NCBI RefSeq assembly: GCF_900141755.1
Contig: NZ_LT670844.1
Span: 434,001-498,000 of the forward strand
Direction: 5' to 3'
Source of the DNA: Bradyrhizobium lablabi
GTDB lineage: Bacteria > Pseudomonadota > Alphaproteobacteria > Rhizobiales > Xanthobacteraceae
DNA length: 64,000 nucleotides
The notes beneath the pieces are model-generated. The model was not told the origin of the DNA, made no database searches, and was given only the letters and a program-made list of their open reading frames with translations. Below, piece by piece: positions 1 through 8,521 of the stretch (position 1 is the first letter of the stretch; every line of letters starts with the position of its first letter). Position numbers and translations under genes: made by a program.

Positions 1-2
1 AC

Positions 3-1040
3 GCCGGCGACGTCCCGGCCTTCGCCGTCGATGCGGCCTGGCCGAAGCAACTGCCGAACAACTGGATCATCGGCCAGGTCGGCGGCCTCACGGTTGATGC
101 GCAGGATCATGTCTGGGTGTTTCACCGCCCGCGCTCGCTGACCGACGACGAGAAAGGTGCTGCGCTGACACCGCCGCGTTCGAAATGCTGCGTTCCGGCG
201 CCGCCGGTGCTCGAATTCGATACCGACGGCAATCTGCTGCGCTCCTGGGGCGGACCGGGCGAAGGCTATGAATGGGTCGGGCGCGAACACGGCATCGAAA
301 TCGACGACAGGGGATTTGTCTGGCTGACCGGCAACGCGGACAACGACAACGCGCTTTTGAAATTCACCCTCGACGGCAAGTTCGTGATGCAGATCGGCAA
401 GGTTGCACCGAGCAAAGGCAGCAACGACACCACGCAATTGGGCAAGCCTGCGGAGACCGCACTCGACAAGGCGGCCGACGAGATCTATGTCGCCGACGGT
501 TACGGCAATCATCGTGTCATCGTGTTCGACGCCACCACCGGCGCCTACAAGCGGCATTGGGGCGCCTATGGCAACAAGCCAGATGACACCAAGCAGGCGC
601 CTTACGATCCCAAGGCACAGGTCTCCCAGCAATTCGGCAATCCCGTTCACTGCGTGAAGATCGCGCAAGACGGCCTGGTCTATGTCTGCGACCGCATCAA
701 CGACCGGATTCAGGTCTTCAGGAAAGACGGCACATTCGTAAAAGAGTGGTTCTACGAGAAGAACACGCTCGGCAACGGCGCGGTGTGGGACCTCGCGATC
801 TGGCCCGATCCGAAACAGACCTATCTCTTGAGCGCCGACGGCGAGAACAACGAAATCCGGGTCTTGAAGCGCGAGGACGGAAGCGTGGTCGGCAGCTTTG
901 GGCATAACGGCCGCAATGCCGGGCAATTCCACTGGGTGCACGCCATGGCGGTCGACAGCAAGGGTAACGTCTATACCGCCGAGGTCGATACCGGAAAACG
1001 CATCCAGAAATTTACCCTCACCTCGGATGCGCTACGATAA
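3..1040 (+). CDS. NHL-repeat beta-propeller protein (5' end outside window)
   Basis: The frame is open from base 3, so the N-terminus lies outside the window; about 345 residues are visible. Repeated propeller-blade motifs are seen, such as EFDTDGNLLRSWGG, HGIEIDDRGFVWLTG and DRIQVFRKDGTFVKEW. Each is a 'predicted here, described there' blade of the NHL/peptidylglycine-amidating-lyase-like type. Such proteins are usually secreted or periplasmic, but the signal peptide region is not visible here. The gene ends 115 bp before an ABC substrate-binding protein on the same strand, so the two may be expressed together. Substrate and enzymatic activity cannot be told from the sequence. The fold assignment is confident, the function is not. 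Confidence 0.8.
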   Translation, partial: AGDVPAFAVDAAWPKQLPNNWIIGQVGGLTVDAQDHVWVFHRPRSLTDDEKGAALTPPRSKCCVPAPPVLEFDTDGNLLRSWGGPGEGYEWVGREHGIEIDDRGFVWLTGNADNDNALLKFTLDGKFVMQIGKVAPSKGSNDTTQLGKPAETALDKAADEIYVADGYGNHRVIVFDATTGAYKRHWGAYGNKPDDTKQAPYDPKAQVSQQFGNPVHCVKIAQDGLVYVCDRINDRIQVFRKDGTFVKEWFYEKNTLGNGAVWDLAIWPDPKQTYLLSADGENNEIRVLKREDGSVVGSFGHNGRNAGQFHWVHAMAVDSKGNVYTAEVDTGKRIQKFTLTSDALR

Positions 1041-1155
1041 GCGCATTGCCGGGAGGCGCCAGAAAGACTATCGGGGAAGCGGGATCGCCCATTCGATCAA
1101 TTTGGGTAAGGCTCCGAAAAGAGAGCAAGCCCGGCATTAACACGTGGAGGATTTA

Positions 1156-2382
1156 ATGACGACGACACGCGCGCGGCGCTATGCCGCGCTTATTGCATGC
1201 GCCGGCTTGGGGCTCGCGACACCGGCCTTGGCCCAGGACAAGATCGTCAAGATCGGCGTGCTCAACGACATGTCGAGCCTTTACGCCGATATCGGCGGCC
1301 CCAATTCGGTGGTCGCGGTCAAGATGGCGGTGGAAGATTCCGGCCTGCCCGCCAAGGGCTGGAAGATCGACGTGCTCAGCGCCGACCACCAGAACAAGCC
1401 GGACGTCGGCGTCAACATGGCGCGGCAATGGTTCGACGTCGACAAGGTCGACGTCATCACCGACACGCCGAATTCCGGCGTCGCGCTGGCGGTGAGCAAC
1501 CTCGTCAAGGAGAAAAATGCGGTGCTGCTCAACTCGGGCGCTGCGACCGCCGATCTGACCGGCAAGGCCTGCACGCCGAACACGGTCTCCTTCACCTTCG
1601 ATACCTACATGCTCGCCAACGGCACCGGTAAGGCGCTGACCAAGGCCGGCGGCGCCACCTGGTTCTTCCTGACGTCGGACTACGCCTTCGGTTACGCGCT
1701 GGAGCGTGACACCACCGCGGTCGTCACCGCCAATGGCGGCAAGGTGCTCGGCGGGGTCAAGCATCCGATCAACAGCTCGGATTTTTCCTCGTTCCTGCTG
1801 CAGGCGCAGGCCTCGAAAGCAAAAGTCGTCGGCCTCGCCAATGCCGGCGGCGACACCACCAACTCGATCAAGCAGGCATCCGAATTCGGCATCGTGGCCG
1901 GCGGCCAGAAGCTCGCCGCGCTGTTGCTCTTCATCAATGACGTGCATTCGCTGGGCCTGAAGACCGCGCAAGGCCTGTCGTTCACGGAATCCTTCTATTG
2001 GGACATGAACGACCAGACCCGCGCCTGGTCGAAGCGTTTCATGGCGCTGTCGCCGAAGGGGACGATGCCCTCGATGACGGTGGCGGGAAACTATGCCGCC
2101 GTGCTGCATTACCTCAAGGCTCTGGAGGCGCTCGGCGGCAATCCGCATGACGGCGCCAAGGTCGTCGCCAAGATGAAGGAAATCCCGACCGACGATCCGC
2201 TGTTCGGCAAGGGCCCGCTGCGGATCGACGGCAGGCGGATCATTCCGGCCTATCTGTTCGAGGTGAAGAAGCCCGAGGAATCCAAATATCCCTGGGATTA
2301 TTACAAGCTGATCGCCACCATCTCTCCGGAAGACGCCGCCAAGCCGCTCGAGGCGAGCGAGTGTCCGCTGGTAAAAAAATAA
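1156..2382 (+). CDS. ABC transporter substrate-binding protein (branched-chain amino acid type)
   Basis: A periplasmic binding protein of 408 residues with a Sec signal peptide ending in ATPALA-QDK. The mature part begins KIVKIGVLNDMSSLYADIGG, typical of the Leu/Ile/Val-binding Peripla_BP_6 family. The ATG at 1156 is preferred over an in-frame GTG at 1144 because GGAGG at 1146-1150 lies 5 nt upstream of it. No permease or ATPase genes follow, so this is an orphan binding protein. It is a clear paralogue of the binding protein at 21023-22246: both share RQWFDVDKVDVI, SGVALAV and QLASEFGIV-like stretches. It may feed that transporter or another one. The ligand is unknown; this family also binds amides, urea and aromatic acids. 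Confidence 0.9.
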   Translation: MTTTRARRYAALIACAGLGLATPALAQDKIVKIGVLNDMSSLYADIGGPNSVVAVKMAVEDSGLPAKGWKIDVLSADHQNKPDVGVNMARQWFDVDKVDVITDTPNSGVALAVSNLVKEKNAVLLNSGAATADLTGKACTPNTVSFTFDTYMLANGTGKALTKAGGATWFFLTSDYAFGYALERDTTAVVTANGGKVLGGVKHPINSSDFSSFLLQAQASKAKVVGLANAGGDTTNSIKQASEFGIVAGGQKLAALLLFINDVHSLGLKTAQGLSFTESFYWDMNDQTRAWSKRFMALSPKGTMPSMTVAGNYAAVLHYLKALEALGGNPHDGAKVVAKMKEIPTDDPLFGKGPLRIDGRRIIPAYLFEVKKPEESKYPWDYYKLIATISPEDAAKPLEASECPLVKK

Positions 2383-2419
2383 CAATCAGTTGAGCAAGAT
2401 CGAAGCTATGGAAGCTAAA

Positions 2420-2452
2420 GCGTTATGCCCGGCCTTGTGCGGGGCATAACGC
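2420..2452 (+). terminator. Hairpin after the substrate-binding protein gene
   Basis: An 11-bp inverted repeat (GCGTTATGCCC and GGGCATAACGC) around a short loop lies 37 bp after the stop codon. There is no clear T run after it, so termination is inferred from position only. Confidence 0.5.
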
Positions 2453-2497
2453 CTTATCGTCACAGCAGAGCCCCCACTGGGCCAAGCATGTCGTGAT

Positions 2498-2752
2498 TCA
2501 AATTGTCACGTCGGGTTCCACGACGCAGCGCAACGGATAATTATTTCGTCGCGCTAGCTTGGTCACGCTCTCCGCGATGTTCCATGCGCGGTCGAGGTCG
2601 TAGACCCCGCATATGCCGCTGCCATCGCGATGAATCTCGAGCACCATCTTGAGTGCCTCATCGCGCGTCTTGCCAAAGATATTCTCCAGTACCTGAACAA
2701 CGAATTCCATCGTTGTCTTGTTGTCGTTCAATAGCAGCACTTTGGCGGCCAT
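2498..2752 (-). CDS. clpS: ATP-dependent Clp protease adaptor ClpS
   Basis: ClpS binds the N-domain of ClpA and delivers N-degron substrates to ClpAP in the cytoplasm. The 84 residues hold the core motifs VLLLNDNKTTMEFVVQVL, EIHRDGSGICGVY and YPLRCVVEPD. The start ATG has a good upstream GGAGGG. Compared with E. coli ClpS (106 aa, recalled from memory) the flexible N-terminal extension is missing. The pocket motif NDD reads NDN, and the methionine before the conserved histidine is replaced by valine. Alphaproteobacteria often carry a second, divergent ClpS, and this looks like that type. The gene stands alone on the minus strand. Confidence 0.88.
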   Translation of the reverse strand: MAAKVLLLNDNKTTMEFVVQVLENIFGKTRDEALKMVLEIHRDGSGICGVYDLDRAWNIAESVTKLARRNNYPLRCVVEPDVTI

Positions 2753-2894
2753 TTGAGTTTCCCTCCCGCGTCATTCCATTGGGCTATGGCCGGCTGTAGG
2801 TATGTTCGACTTTTTGGCACGCAACGCGTGTCGGATACGCGCCCGGTCATTCGTCCTGGGGACGCACGTCAACCAAACATTGGGAGCAGGAGCC

Positions 2895-3308
2895 ATGATG
2901 CAGCAGGACCAAACGGCCGAAGCCCAAATCAAAGCGCTGATCGAAGCCTGGGCGGATGCGGTCCGCCGGCATGATCTGTCCGGCATTCTCGCCCATCATG
3001 ATCAAGACATCGTGATGTTCGACGTCCCGCCGCCGCTGCAGTCGCGCGGATTGGATGAATACAGGAAAACCTGGGATCTCTTCTTTCCGTATCACGAGCC
3101 GTCGCAAGCCTTCGACATCGAAGAGCTTGCAATTACCGCCGGCGACGATGTCGCCTTCGCAGTCGCCATCCTGCGTTGCGGCTCCGCCACGATCAGCGGC
3201 CCGCCACAGAAAGGGGGGTTCCTGTTCAGGCTGACCATCGGACTGCGCAAAGTCGGTGACGACTGGCGCATCACGCACGAGCATCACTCCGTGCCGGCGA
3301 CGGACTAG
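2895..3308 (+). CDS. SnoaL/NTF2-like protein (ketosteroid isomerase-like fold)
   Basis: A 137-residue single-domain protein. AQIKALIEAWADAVRRHD followed by HHDQDIVMFD is the standard opening of SnoaL/SgcJ-type NTF2-like proteins, and LRKVGDDWRITHEHHS is the usual last strand. Such proteins are small cone-shaped enzymes or ligand binders; the ligand is unknown. The ATG at 2895 follows GGGAGCAGGAG, and upstream in-frame starts lack a ribosome-binding site. The last 68 bases are duplicated 2.2 kb downstream at 5462-5529. Confidence 0.75.
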   Translation: MMQQDQTAEAQIKALIEAWADAVRRHDLSGILAHHDQDIVMFDVPPPLQSRGLDEYRKTWDLFFPYHEPSQAFDIEELAITAGDDVAFAVAILRCGSATISGPPQKGGFLFRLTIGLRKVGDDWRITHEHHSVPATD

Positions 3309-3315
3309 ACCATTG

Positions 3316-3344
3316 CCCGGCGAAGCGGACGCCGTTTCGCCGGG
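3316..3344 (+). terminator. Hairpin after the SnoaL-like gene
   Basis: A 9-bp perfect stem (CCCGGCGAA / TTCGCCGGG) begins 7 bp after the stop codon and is followed by AAA rather than a T run. It may act as a terminator or as a transcript-end stabiliser. Confidence 0.4.
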
Positions 3345-3552
3345 AAATGCGACACACTGGCGCCCCGTCGATACCGGAATTTCTTCCAGTATGCCCAAGC
3401 GCACCTTCACGCATCCCAAAACAGGCGCGCCGGCGAACATGAACACCGCCGCGATCGGCGAGAGGCCGGTACCGGACTTGAAGAAGGTTTTAATGGTGAC
3501 GGTCCGGTTGTCTCTTATCTAACCAATATCCAAACAACAGAGCTGAAGCGCC

Positions 3553-3678
3553 ATGACGCCTTACCTGATTGCCGCCCGCGAGGGAATCATCTGGTGGGTC
3601 ACGCTCACCTTGATGCCGGTCGAGATTGCATTCGGCGCCATCGAAGCCGAAATCGATCGGCGCGTGGTGTCGCCATGA
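3553..3678 (+). CDS. Small hypothetical protein (41 aa)
   Basis: An ORF of 41 codons reading MTPYLIAAREGIIWWVTLTL and ending EIDRRVVSP. The central part is hydrophobic enough for one membrane segment. Its stop codon overlaps the start of the next small ORF in an ATGA, a typical sign of translational coupling. I recognise no family. The ORF lies in a sparse intergenic zone, so the call rests on the coupling and the protein-like composition only. Confidence 0.35.
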   Translation: MTPYLIAAREGIIWWVTLTLMPVEIAFGAIEAEIDRRVVSP

Positions 3679-3800
3679 TCGTCCGGTGCATCGACAAAAC
3701 GTTGCAGCATGACACGCTGGTGGTCGGGCGCAAATATGAAGTTCGCGCCGAACGCGATGACTGTTACATCCTTTCCGGCTTCGACAAACGATTCAGCTAG
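3675..3800 (+). CDS. Small hypothetical protein (41 aa), coupled to preceding ORF
   Basis: It reads MIVRCIDKTLQHDTLVVGRK then YEVRAERDDCYILSGFDKRFS. It starts in the ATGA overlap with the preceding ORF. The composition (one short beta-rich, charged domain) looks coding. The pattern 'LVVGRKYEV.AE..D.Y.L' suggests a small SH3-like barrel, but this is only an impression. No function can be assigned. Confidence 0.4.
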   Translation: MIVRCIDKTLQHDTLVVGRKYEVRAERDDCYILSGFDKRFS

Positions 3801-4016
3801 ACGCGGTTAGAGATCGTGGAACGGTGTGCAGTTCGCTAAAGCCGCTCCAGAACGCGCGACTTGTACCGCGGACCATTTGCCCTGTCCGCGCGCCCTCGGA
3901 AGGCCTTGGGCGTTGAAATCTTCTGCAATGGGCCCGCAGGTTCGATGCCCGGCCGCCTGCAGCGCCTTGATGGTCGGGCAGATATCTATACTCAGCTCAC
4001 ACGGAACAATCGATCA

Positions 4017-4112
4017 ATGATGACATTGGCTTTCCTAAAAGGCGTCTTGGTCGCCGTAATCGGCGTCGGGCTACTCGCGGTCCTGATTATTTGGGCGTTC
4101 TGGATTGGCTAG
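4017..4112 (+). CDS. Possible single-span membrane peptide (31 aa)
   Basis: After MMTLAFLKG comes an unbroken hydrophobic stretch (VLVAVIGVGLLAVLIIWAFW) and a stop. This is a typical one-pass small membrane protein. No good ribosome-binding site is visible, so expression is uncertain. Confidence 0.3.
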   Translation: MMTLAFLKGVLVAVIGVGLLAVLIIWAFWIG

Positions 4113-4517
4113 CGGCGCGGTCGACGTCGCCACTAGGATCAAGGCTTCCATCGCCGCTTGCCGATCGGATCATCGAACGAGCGTTTCCGTCGCAGGATCT
4201 GCGAGCGGATTTTTTTCGTTTCGATATTTCTCTATTTTTCTCCCGCAACTTTCGTTTTTCTCCGGACGATCAACCTTGAACAGATGTGACCGTGCGATAT
4301 CACTTTCTATGAGTGATTGAGGCTTGTTCATTCTATCGAACCGCAACTTAAAGGCGCGTGCAAGCGACTTGCCGCGACCCGAATACGGCAGAATCGGTCA
4401 AATGACCCGCATATGAATGCGTTTTTAAAATTCAATTTAATGGCGTGAGCAGATGGGTGGACCTAACATCAGCTACGCTCATTCGGCGTTCCAGTGAGGG
4501 CTTAGTGGAGTTTCCGC
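4113..4517. other. Gene-poor stretch
   Basis: About 400 bp with lower GC than the surroundings, runs of T around 4210-4260 and A/T-rich sequence around 4425-4440 just ahead of the 54-residue ORF at 4518. I see no convincing gene. The AT-rich part could hold a promoter for that ORF. Confidence 0.4.
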
Positions 4518-4682
4518 ATGGCGGACACGTCGGTTGCACGTTGCTACCTCAGAGATGCGGGCGTGGCGAACGGTTACGAGCAACCGGTCAACTGGGCACG
4601 GATCGTTGTTCTAGTCGCAATGGCGCTGCCCGTATTTGGCGGTTTGTACTATGCACTTCTGGATTTTTTGTTGTTCGGATGA
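4518..4682 (+). CDS. Small membrane protein (54 aa)
   Basis: It reads MADTSVARCYLRDAGVANGY, continues with a soluble segment ending PVNWARIV, and then a hydrophobic helix of about 20 residues (VVLVAMALPVFGGLYYALL) ending DFLLFG. GTGGAG lies 7 nt before the ATG. One transmembrane segment with a short cytoplasmic N-terminus is predicted. No family is recognised. Its length and organisation resemble the many small inner-membrane proteins of alphaproteobacteria. Confidence 0.45.
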   Translation: MADTSVARCYLRDAGVANGYEQPVNWARIVVLVAMALPVFGGLYYALLDFLLFG

Positions 4683-4955
4683 AAGCGCGAGCTGCCAATG
4701 GCCGGACCCCCCCTGTTGCTCCCAATCAGATTTTGATTTTTCGGAATCGCGGACTCGCTTTGATTGTGCAATGTGACAGTGACCAGCTTTCCCAAGAGGC
4801 AGGTGCACCATGCGCTCTCATGACTTTTCCGATCGATTTCTCGCGGCAATAGCAGCCAGCCTTCTGCTGCAGTGCTCGAGCTCGGTAGCCCGATGAGTAG
4901 AACTTCAAGACAGCCGATTTTTGCCGATCGGGTGAGAGGCGCCCGGATCTGGCGC

Positions 4956-5288
4956 ATGATAAATCGAGTTTCATTTGCGGTGCTGGTCTTTGCCGCTCCG
5001 GTCTGCCTGGTCTCAGCGCAGGATGCCAAGGTTTCTGTCGACATGATCGGCATAGGCGGCATGAGCTGCGCTCACTGGCGGTCTAAGCAAGACCATTTAT
5101 TAGAGGGAACCGTTTGGATCTACGGTTTCTGGACGGGACTCAATTACGTTGCTGCAGCAAGTGATCAAGCACAGGCGAAGATCGATTTTGCGTCGATAGT
5201 GGCCGAAGTCGAAAAAACATGCGCTCAGCAAACGTCGCAGACATTAGCCAGCGCCGTATGGACCGCTTATCTTGGGTCTAAGAGGTAG
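4956..5288 (+). CDS. Small exported protein with two conserved cysteines
   Basis: 110 residues from the ATG at 4956. The signal peptide is INRVSFAVLVFAAPVCLVSA and cleavage is likely before QDAK. The mature part has MSCAHW, EGTVWIYGFWTGLNYVA and EVEKTCAQQTSQTLASAVWTAY. The cysteine in SCAHW and the one in KTCAQ could form a disulfide, as in HdeA/Rap1a-like small periplasmic proteins. An alternative upstream ATG at 4893 overlaps a 28-codon ORF (4810-4896), but it would put 21 charged residues before the signal peptide. The function is unknown and a periplasmic location is likely. Confidence 0.6.
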   Translation: MINRVSFAVLVFAAPVCLVSAQDAKVSVDMIGIGGMSCAHWRSKQDHLLEGTVWIYGFWTGLNYVAAASDQAQAKIDFASIVAEVEKTCAQQTSQTLASAVWTAYLGSKR

Positions 5289-5461
5289 CCTACCCGAAGG
5301 AGCGAGAACAGCCCACGCACGGCCTCCTCAACAGCCCCGGCAGATCGACCCTATCATCTTGTTGACCTTCGCTTCTTCACAATCGATGGCGGGATTGGTC
5401 CCGAGCAATGTCCCCATCATCGGGCCGTCGCCGATGCCGGATGACGAAAGCGCTGTGCCCA

Positions 5462-5529
5462 GACTGCGCAAAGTCGGTGACGACTGGCGCATCACGCACG
5501 AACATCACTCCGTGCCGGCAACAGATTAG
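5462..5529 (+). pseudogene. Duplicated 3' end of the SnoaL-like gene
   Basis: These 68 bases match the last 68 bases of the SnoaL-like gene (3241-3308) at 64 positions. They encode the same C-terminus, LRKVGDDWRITHEHHSVPATD, with a stop at the same place. Similarity ends sharply at 5462, so only the 3' tip of the gene was copied or survives. All four differences fall in third or synonymous-type positions or keep the same residues, so the copy may once have been part of a functional paralogue. Confidence 0.75.
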
Positions 5530-5554
5530 CCTCTTTTCGAACAGCTTGAAAATG

Positions 5555-5649
5555 ACGTCGTCATGGCCGGGCTTGTCCCGGCCATCCACGTCTTTCGTGC
5601 TGCACCCTCGCAAAGTCGTGGATGCCCGGGACAAGCCCGGGCATGACGA
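5555..5649. repeat. Palindromic dispersed repeat (type 'GGGCTTGTCCCGG')
   Basis: Two arms, CGTCATGGCCGGGCTTGTCC and their imperfect complement ending ACAAGCCCGGGCATGACG, flank a centre with CACGTC/GTCGTGG. A second member of this family is at 15429-15523. It lies between the relic and the 3' end of the MFS gene. Elements of this form are dispersed widely in Bradyrhizobium-like genomes (recalled). Confidence 0.75.
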
Positions 5650-5697
5650 GTTTGGCGGTAACCGCCGTATCCGCTGGCTACATTTCCGGTCAGGCTC

Positions 5698-6957
5698 TCA
5701 GGATGAGGGATTACCCTTGATCCCCCAAAGTGTTCGCATCGCGATGACGAGCGCCAGCAGCAACAGCGCCGACGCCAGCAGGAACGGCGCGCCCGGCAAT
5801 TTTTCCGGCGCTTGCGGGCCGATGAAATAGGCAAAGGTCAGCGTGAACAGGAACGGCCCGACCAATTGGGACACGCTCTGCACGCTGGTGGTCGCGCCCT
5901 GCAACTGGCCCTGCTGGTCGGGTTTGACCAATTGCGTCATCAGCGCCTGGATCGCCGCGCCTGAGACGCCCCAGAACGCCATCACGGGAATGCCGAGCCA
6001 GAACAGCGGGCCGGTCGGCGCGGTGCCGAAAATCAGAAAGCCGATGGCGCCGCAGCCAAGCCCGAACAACAGCGCGCGCCGTTCGCCGAAACGCGCGACG
6101 ATCGGTCCGATGCCGAGACCCTGCACCGCCATCGCGCAGATACCGACCATGGCCAGCGTCAGGCCGACCGTTTTCGCATCCCAGCCATAGCGATAGGTCG
6201 CATAGAGCACGAAGACCGAGGGCAGCACGACATGGGCGAGCTGCGCAAAGAAATTCGCAATCGACAGGCCAGCGAGAACGCCGTCGGCGCGGAGCAGATG
6301 CAGCGCTCCGAGCGGATTGGCGCTTTTCCAGCGGAAGCGCGCACGCCGGTCGCGCGGCAATGACTCCGGGAGGATCAATAGGCCGTACAGCGTATTGGCA
6401 AAACTCAAACCCGCCGCGACCCAGAACGGCAGCCGCGGGTCCATGCCGCCAAGCAACCCGCCGAGCGCGGGCCCGAGGATGAAGCCGGCCCCGAACGCCG
6501 CGCCGACCTTGCCGAAAACCGCCGCGCGCTTTTCCGGCGCCGTGATGTCGGCGATATAGGCAAACGAGGTCGAGATGCTGGCCGAAGTGATACCGGAGAT
6601 GACGCGGCCGATGAACAGCCAGCTCAGCGACGGCGCCAGCGCCATCAGCACATAATCCAGCGCCAGCCCAAAGTTCGACAACAGCACCACCGGCCGCCGG
6701 CCAAACCGGTCCGACAGCCCGCCCAGGATCGGCGAGAAGAAAAACTGCATCAGCGCCCAGGCGGTGCCGAACAGGCCAAAGATGCGCGCCGCGCTCGCAG
6801 TGTCGTTATTGACAAAACTTTCCACGAGTTTTGGCAGGATCGGGATGATCAGGCCCAGCGCCAGCGTATCGAGCAGGATGGTGACGAAGATGAACGCCAC
6901 CGCCGCGCCGCCGACCGGCGGCGCTTCGACGATGCTCTCGGGCGCGATCTCGCTCAT
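5698..6957 (-). CDS. MFS drug-efflux transporter, TetA-like
   Basis: 419 residues with 12 predicted membrane helices. The start region has [16 protein letters not shown] (motif D1 of drug:H+ antiporters), then [20 protein letters not shown] (loop 2-3 motif A) and [14 protein letters not shown] (motif C of drug exporters). This is the arrangement of the TetA/TCR branch of the major facilitator superfamily, so it probably exports a drug-like solute using protons. The start codon overlaps the stop of der (6954-6957), so it is translated from the der transcript. The substrate cannot be inferred, and tetracycline resistance should not be assumed. Confidence 0.9.
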   Translation of the reverse strand: MSEIAPESIVEAPPVGGAAVAFIFVTILLDTLALGLIIPILPKLVESFVNNDTASAARIFGLFGTAWALMQFFFSPILGGLSDRFGRRPVVLLSNFGLALDYVLMALAPSLSWLFIGRVISGITSASISTSFAYIADITAPEKRAAVFGKVGAAFGAGFILGPALGGLLGGMDPRLPFWVAAGLSFANTLYGLLILPESLPRDRRARFRWKSANPLGALHLLRADGVLAGLSIANFFAQLAHVVLPSVFVLYATYRYGWDAKTVGLTLAMVGICAMAVQGLGIGPIVARFGERRALLFGLGCGAIGFLIFGTAPTGPLFWLGIPVMAFWGVSGAAIQALMTQLVKPDQQGQLQGATTSVQSVSQLVGPFLFTLTFAYFIGPQAPEKLPGAPFLLASALLLLALVIAMRTLWGIKGNPSS

Positions 6958-8339
6958 GACGGCCGCTTGCGCTTGTGCGCGAACGGATTGGCCTTTTCGC
7001 GCAGCGCGATCCGCACCGGCGTCCCCGGGAGCTCGAAAAATTCGCGCAACGAATTAACGAGATAGCGCAAGTAAGATTGCGGCACGGCGTCCGCGCGCGA
7101 GCAGAACAACACAAAACTCGGCGGCCGCGCTTTCGCCTGGGTGATGTAATTCAGTTTCAGGCGCCGGCCCGATACCGCCGGCGGCGGATTGGCATCGACC
7201 GCCTGCTCGAACCAGCGATTGAGCGCAGCGGTTGGAATGCGCTTGTTCCACACCGCATAGGCCTGCTCGACCGCGCTCATCAGGCGGTCGATGCCCTCGC
7301 CCATCAGGCCGGACACCGCGACGATGGGCATGCCCTTGACCTGCGGCAGCAGGTGATCGGCGTCCGTGCGCAGCGCCGATATCAGGCTGGATTGCCTTCC
7401 CATCAAATCCCATTTGTTGACCGCGATGACGAGCGCCCTGCCCTCGCGCTCGATCAGGTCGGCGATCCGCAGATCCTGTTCCTCGAACTTGTTCTGCGCG
7501 TCCATCATCAGCACCACGACTTCGGCGAAGCGGATGGCGCGCAGCGCGTCGGCTACTGAAAGCTTTTCGAGCTTTTCCTCGATGCGCGAGCGCCGCCTTA
7601 AGCCAGCGGTATCGAACACGCGAAACTCGCGGCCCTGCCAGGTGACCTCGACGGAAATCGAATCGCGGGTGGTGCCGGCTTCGGCGCTGGTCAGAAGCCG
7701 CTCCTCGCCGAGCAGATGATTGATCAGCGTCGACTTGCCGGCGTTGGGGCGGCCGACAATGGCGACGCGGATCGGCCGTTTTGCAATGTCCTCGTCGGTT
7801 TCGATAATGTCGTCGTCGTCGAACTCTTCCGCTTCCTCGATGGGCTCCGGCATCAATCCGCGCAACGCGTCGTAGAGATCGCTTAATCCCTCGCCGTGCT
7901 CGGCTGAAATCTGCACGGGATCGCCGAGCCCCAAAGCGTAGGATTCCATCGCGCCGATTTCGCCGTGTCTGCCCTCGCTCTTATTGGCGACCAAGACCAC
8001 CGGCTTGTTGGCGCGGCGGGCGAAATCGGCAAAGGCGCGGTCGTTTGGCGTAAGACCAACGCGGGCGTCGATCACAAACATCAGGGCGTCGGCAAGAGCG
8101 ATCGCGGTTTCGGTCTGCTCCTGCATCCGCGCGGTCAGCGAGCCCTTGGCGCCCTCGTCGAGCCCTGCGGTATCGATCACGGTGAATTCGAGATCGCCGA
8201 GGCGGCCTTCGCCTTCCCTGCGGTCGCGGGTGACGCCGGGTTCGTCGTCGACGAGCGCAAGCTTCTGCCCGACCAGCCGGTTGAACAGCGTCGATTTCCC
8301 GACATTGGGCCGGCCGATGATGGCAATCGTGAAGGGCAT
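6954..8339 (-). CDS. der: Ribosome biogenesis GTPase Der
   Basis: 461 residues with two tandem GTPase domains and a C-terminal KH-like domain, as in all Der/EngA proteins. G1 of the first domain is GRPNVGKST near residue 8 and that of the second is GRPNAGKST near residue 195. The DTAGL switch motif occurs in both. The G4 motif is NKSEG in domain 1 and NKWD in domain 2. Der acts in assembly of the 50S ribosomal subunit. The order YfgM-like protein, lipoprotein, der mirrors the yfgM-bamB-der arrangement of gammaproteobacteria. Confidence 0.97.
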   Translation of the reverse strand: MPFTIAIIGRPNVGKSTLFNRLVGQKLALVDDEPGVTRDRREGEGRLGDLEFTVIDTAGLDEGAKGSLTARMQEQTETAIALADALMFVIDARVGLTPNDRAFADFARRANKPVVLVANKSEGRHGEIGAMESYALGLGDPVQISAEHGEGLSDLYDALRGLMPEPIEEAEEFDDDDIIETDEDIAKRPIRVAIVGRPNAGKSTLINHLLGEERLLTSAEAGTTRDSISVEVTWQGREFRVFDTAGLRRRSRIEEKLEKLSVADALRAIRFAEVVVLMMDAQNKFEEQDLRIADLIEREGRALVIAVNKWDLMGRQSSLISALRTDADHLLPQVKGMPIVAVSGLMGEGIDRLMSAVEQAYAVWNKRIPTAALNRWFEQAVDANPPPAVSGRRLKLNYITQAKARPPSFVLFCSRADAVPQSYLRYLVNSLREFFELPGTPVRIALREKANPFAHKRKRPS

Positions 8340-8357
8340 AAGGGATCCCAGCGCCTT

Positions 8358-8460
8358 AGAGCGCGATGACTTTTCTTCGAATCGTCATCCCGCTCTAACT
8401 TTTTGTTTGAGCATGATCTTTTCGGAAAACCGGTACCCACTTTTCCGGATCATGCTTTAG
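8358..8460. repeat. Dispersed palindromic repeat (type 'GATCTTTTCGGAAAACCGG')
   Basis: It begins AGAGCGCGATGACTTTTCTT, contains a short palindrome GATGACTTTTCTTCGAATCGTCATC-like arm pair, then GAGCATGATC and its complement GATCATGCTTTAG around TTTTCGGAAAACCGG. Near-identical copies are at 45230-45332 and, inverted and shorter, at 56055-56123. This copy lies in the gap between the lipoprotein gene and der. Confidence 0.8.
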
Positions 8461-8521
8461 CGCGTATTCCTGAAAAATAGGCGCAGACTATGAGACTGCA
8501 GCCCAGGTCAACGAGATAAAA

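Noticed and set aside
1153..2385. Long open frame on the minus strand opposite the substrate-binding protein gene
   Set aside because: It mirrors a strongly coding gene in GC-rich DNA; the translation has no recognisable domain and is rich in Arg, Gly and His.
3379..3522. Short frame starting MPKRTFTHPKTG
   Set aside because: No ribosome-binding site or family pattern; the composition is not clearly coding.
4445..4852. 135-codon frame
   Set aside because: It overlaps the better 54-codon membrane protein in another frame and has no good start site.
4810..4896. 28-codon ORF with a lipobox-like LLQC
   Set aside because: Glutamine before the cysteine does not fit the lipobox, and no homologue pattern is known; it may only be a leader.
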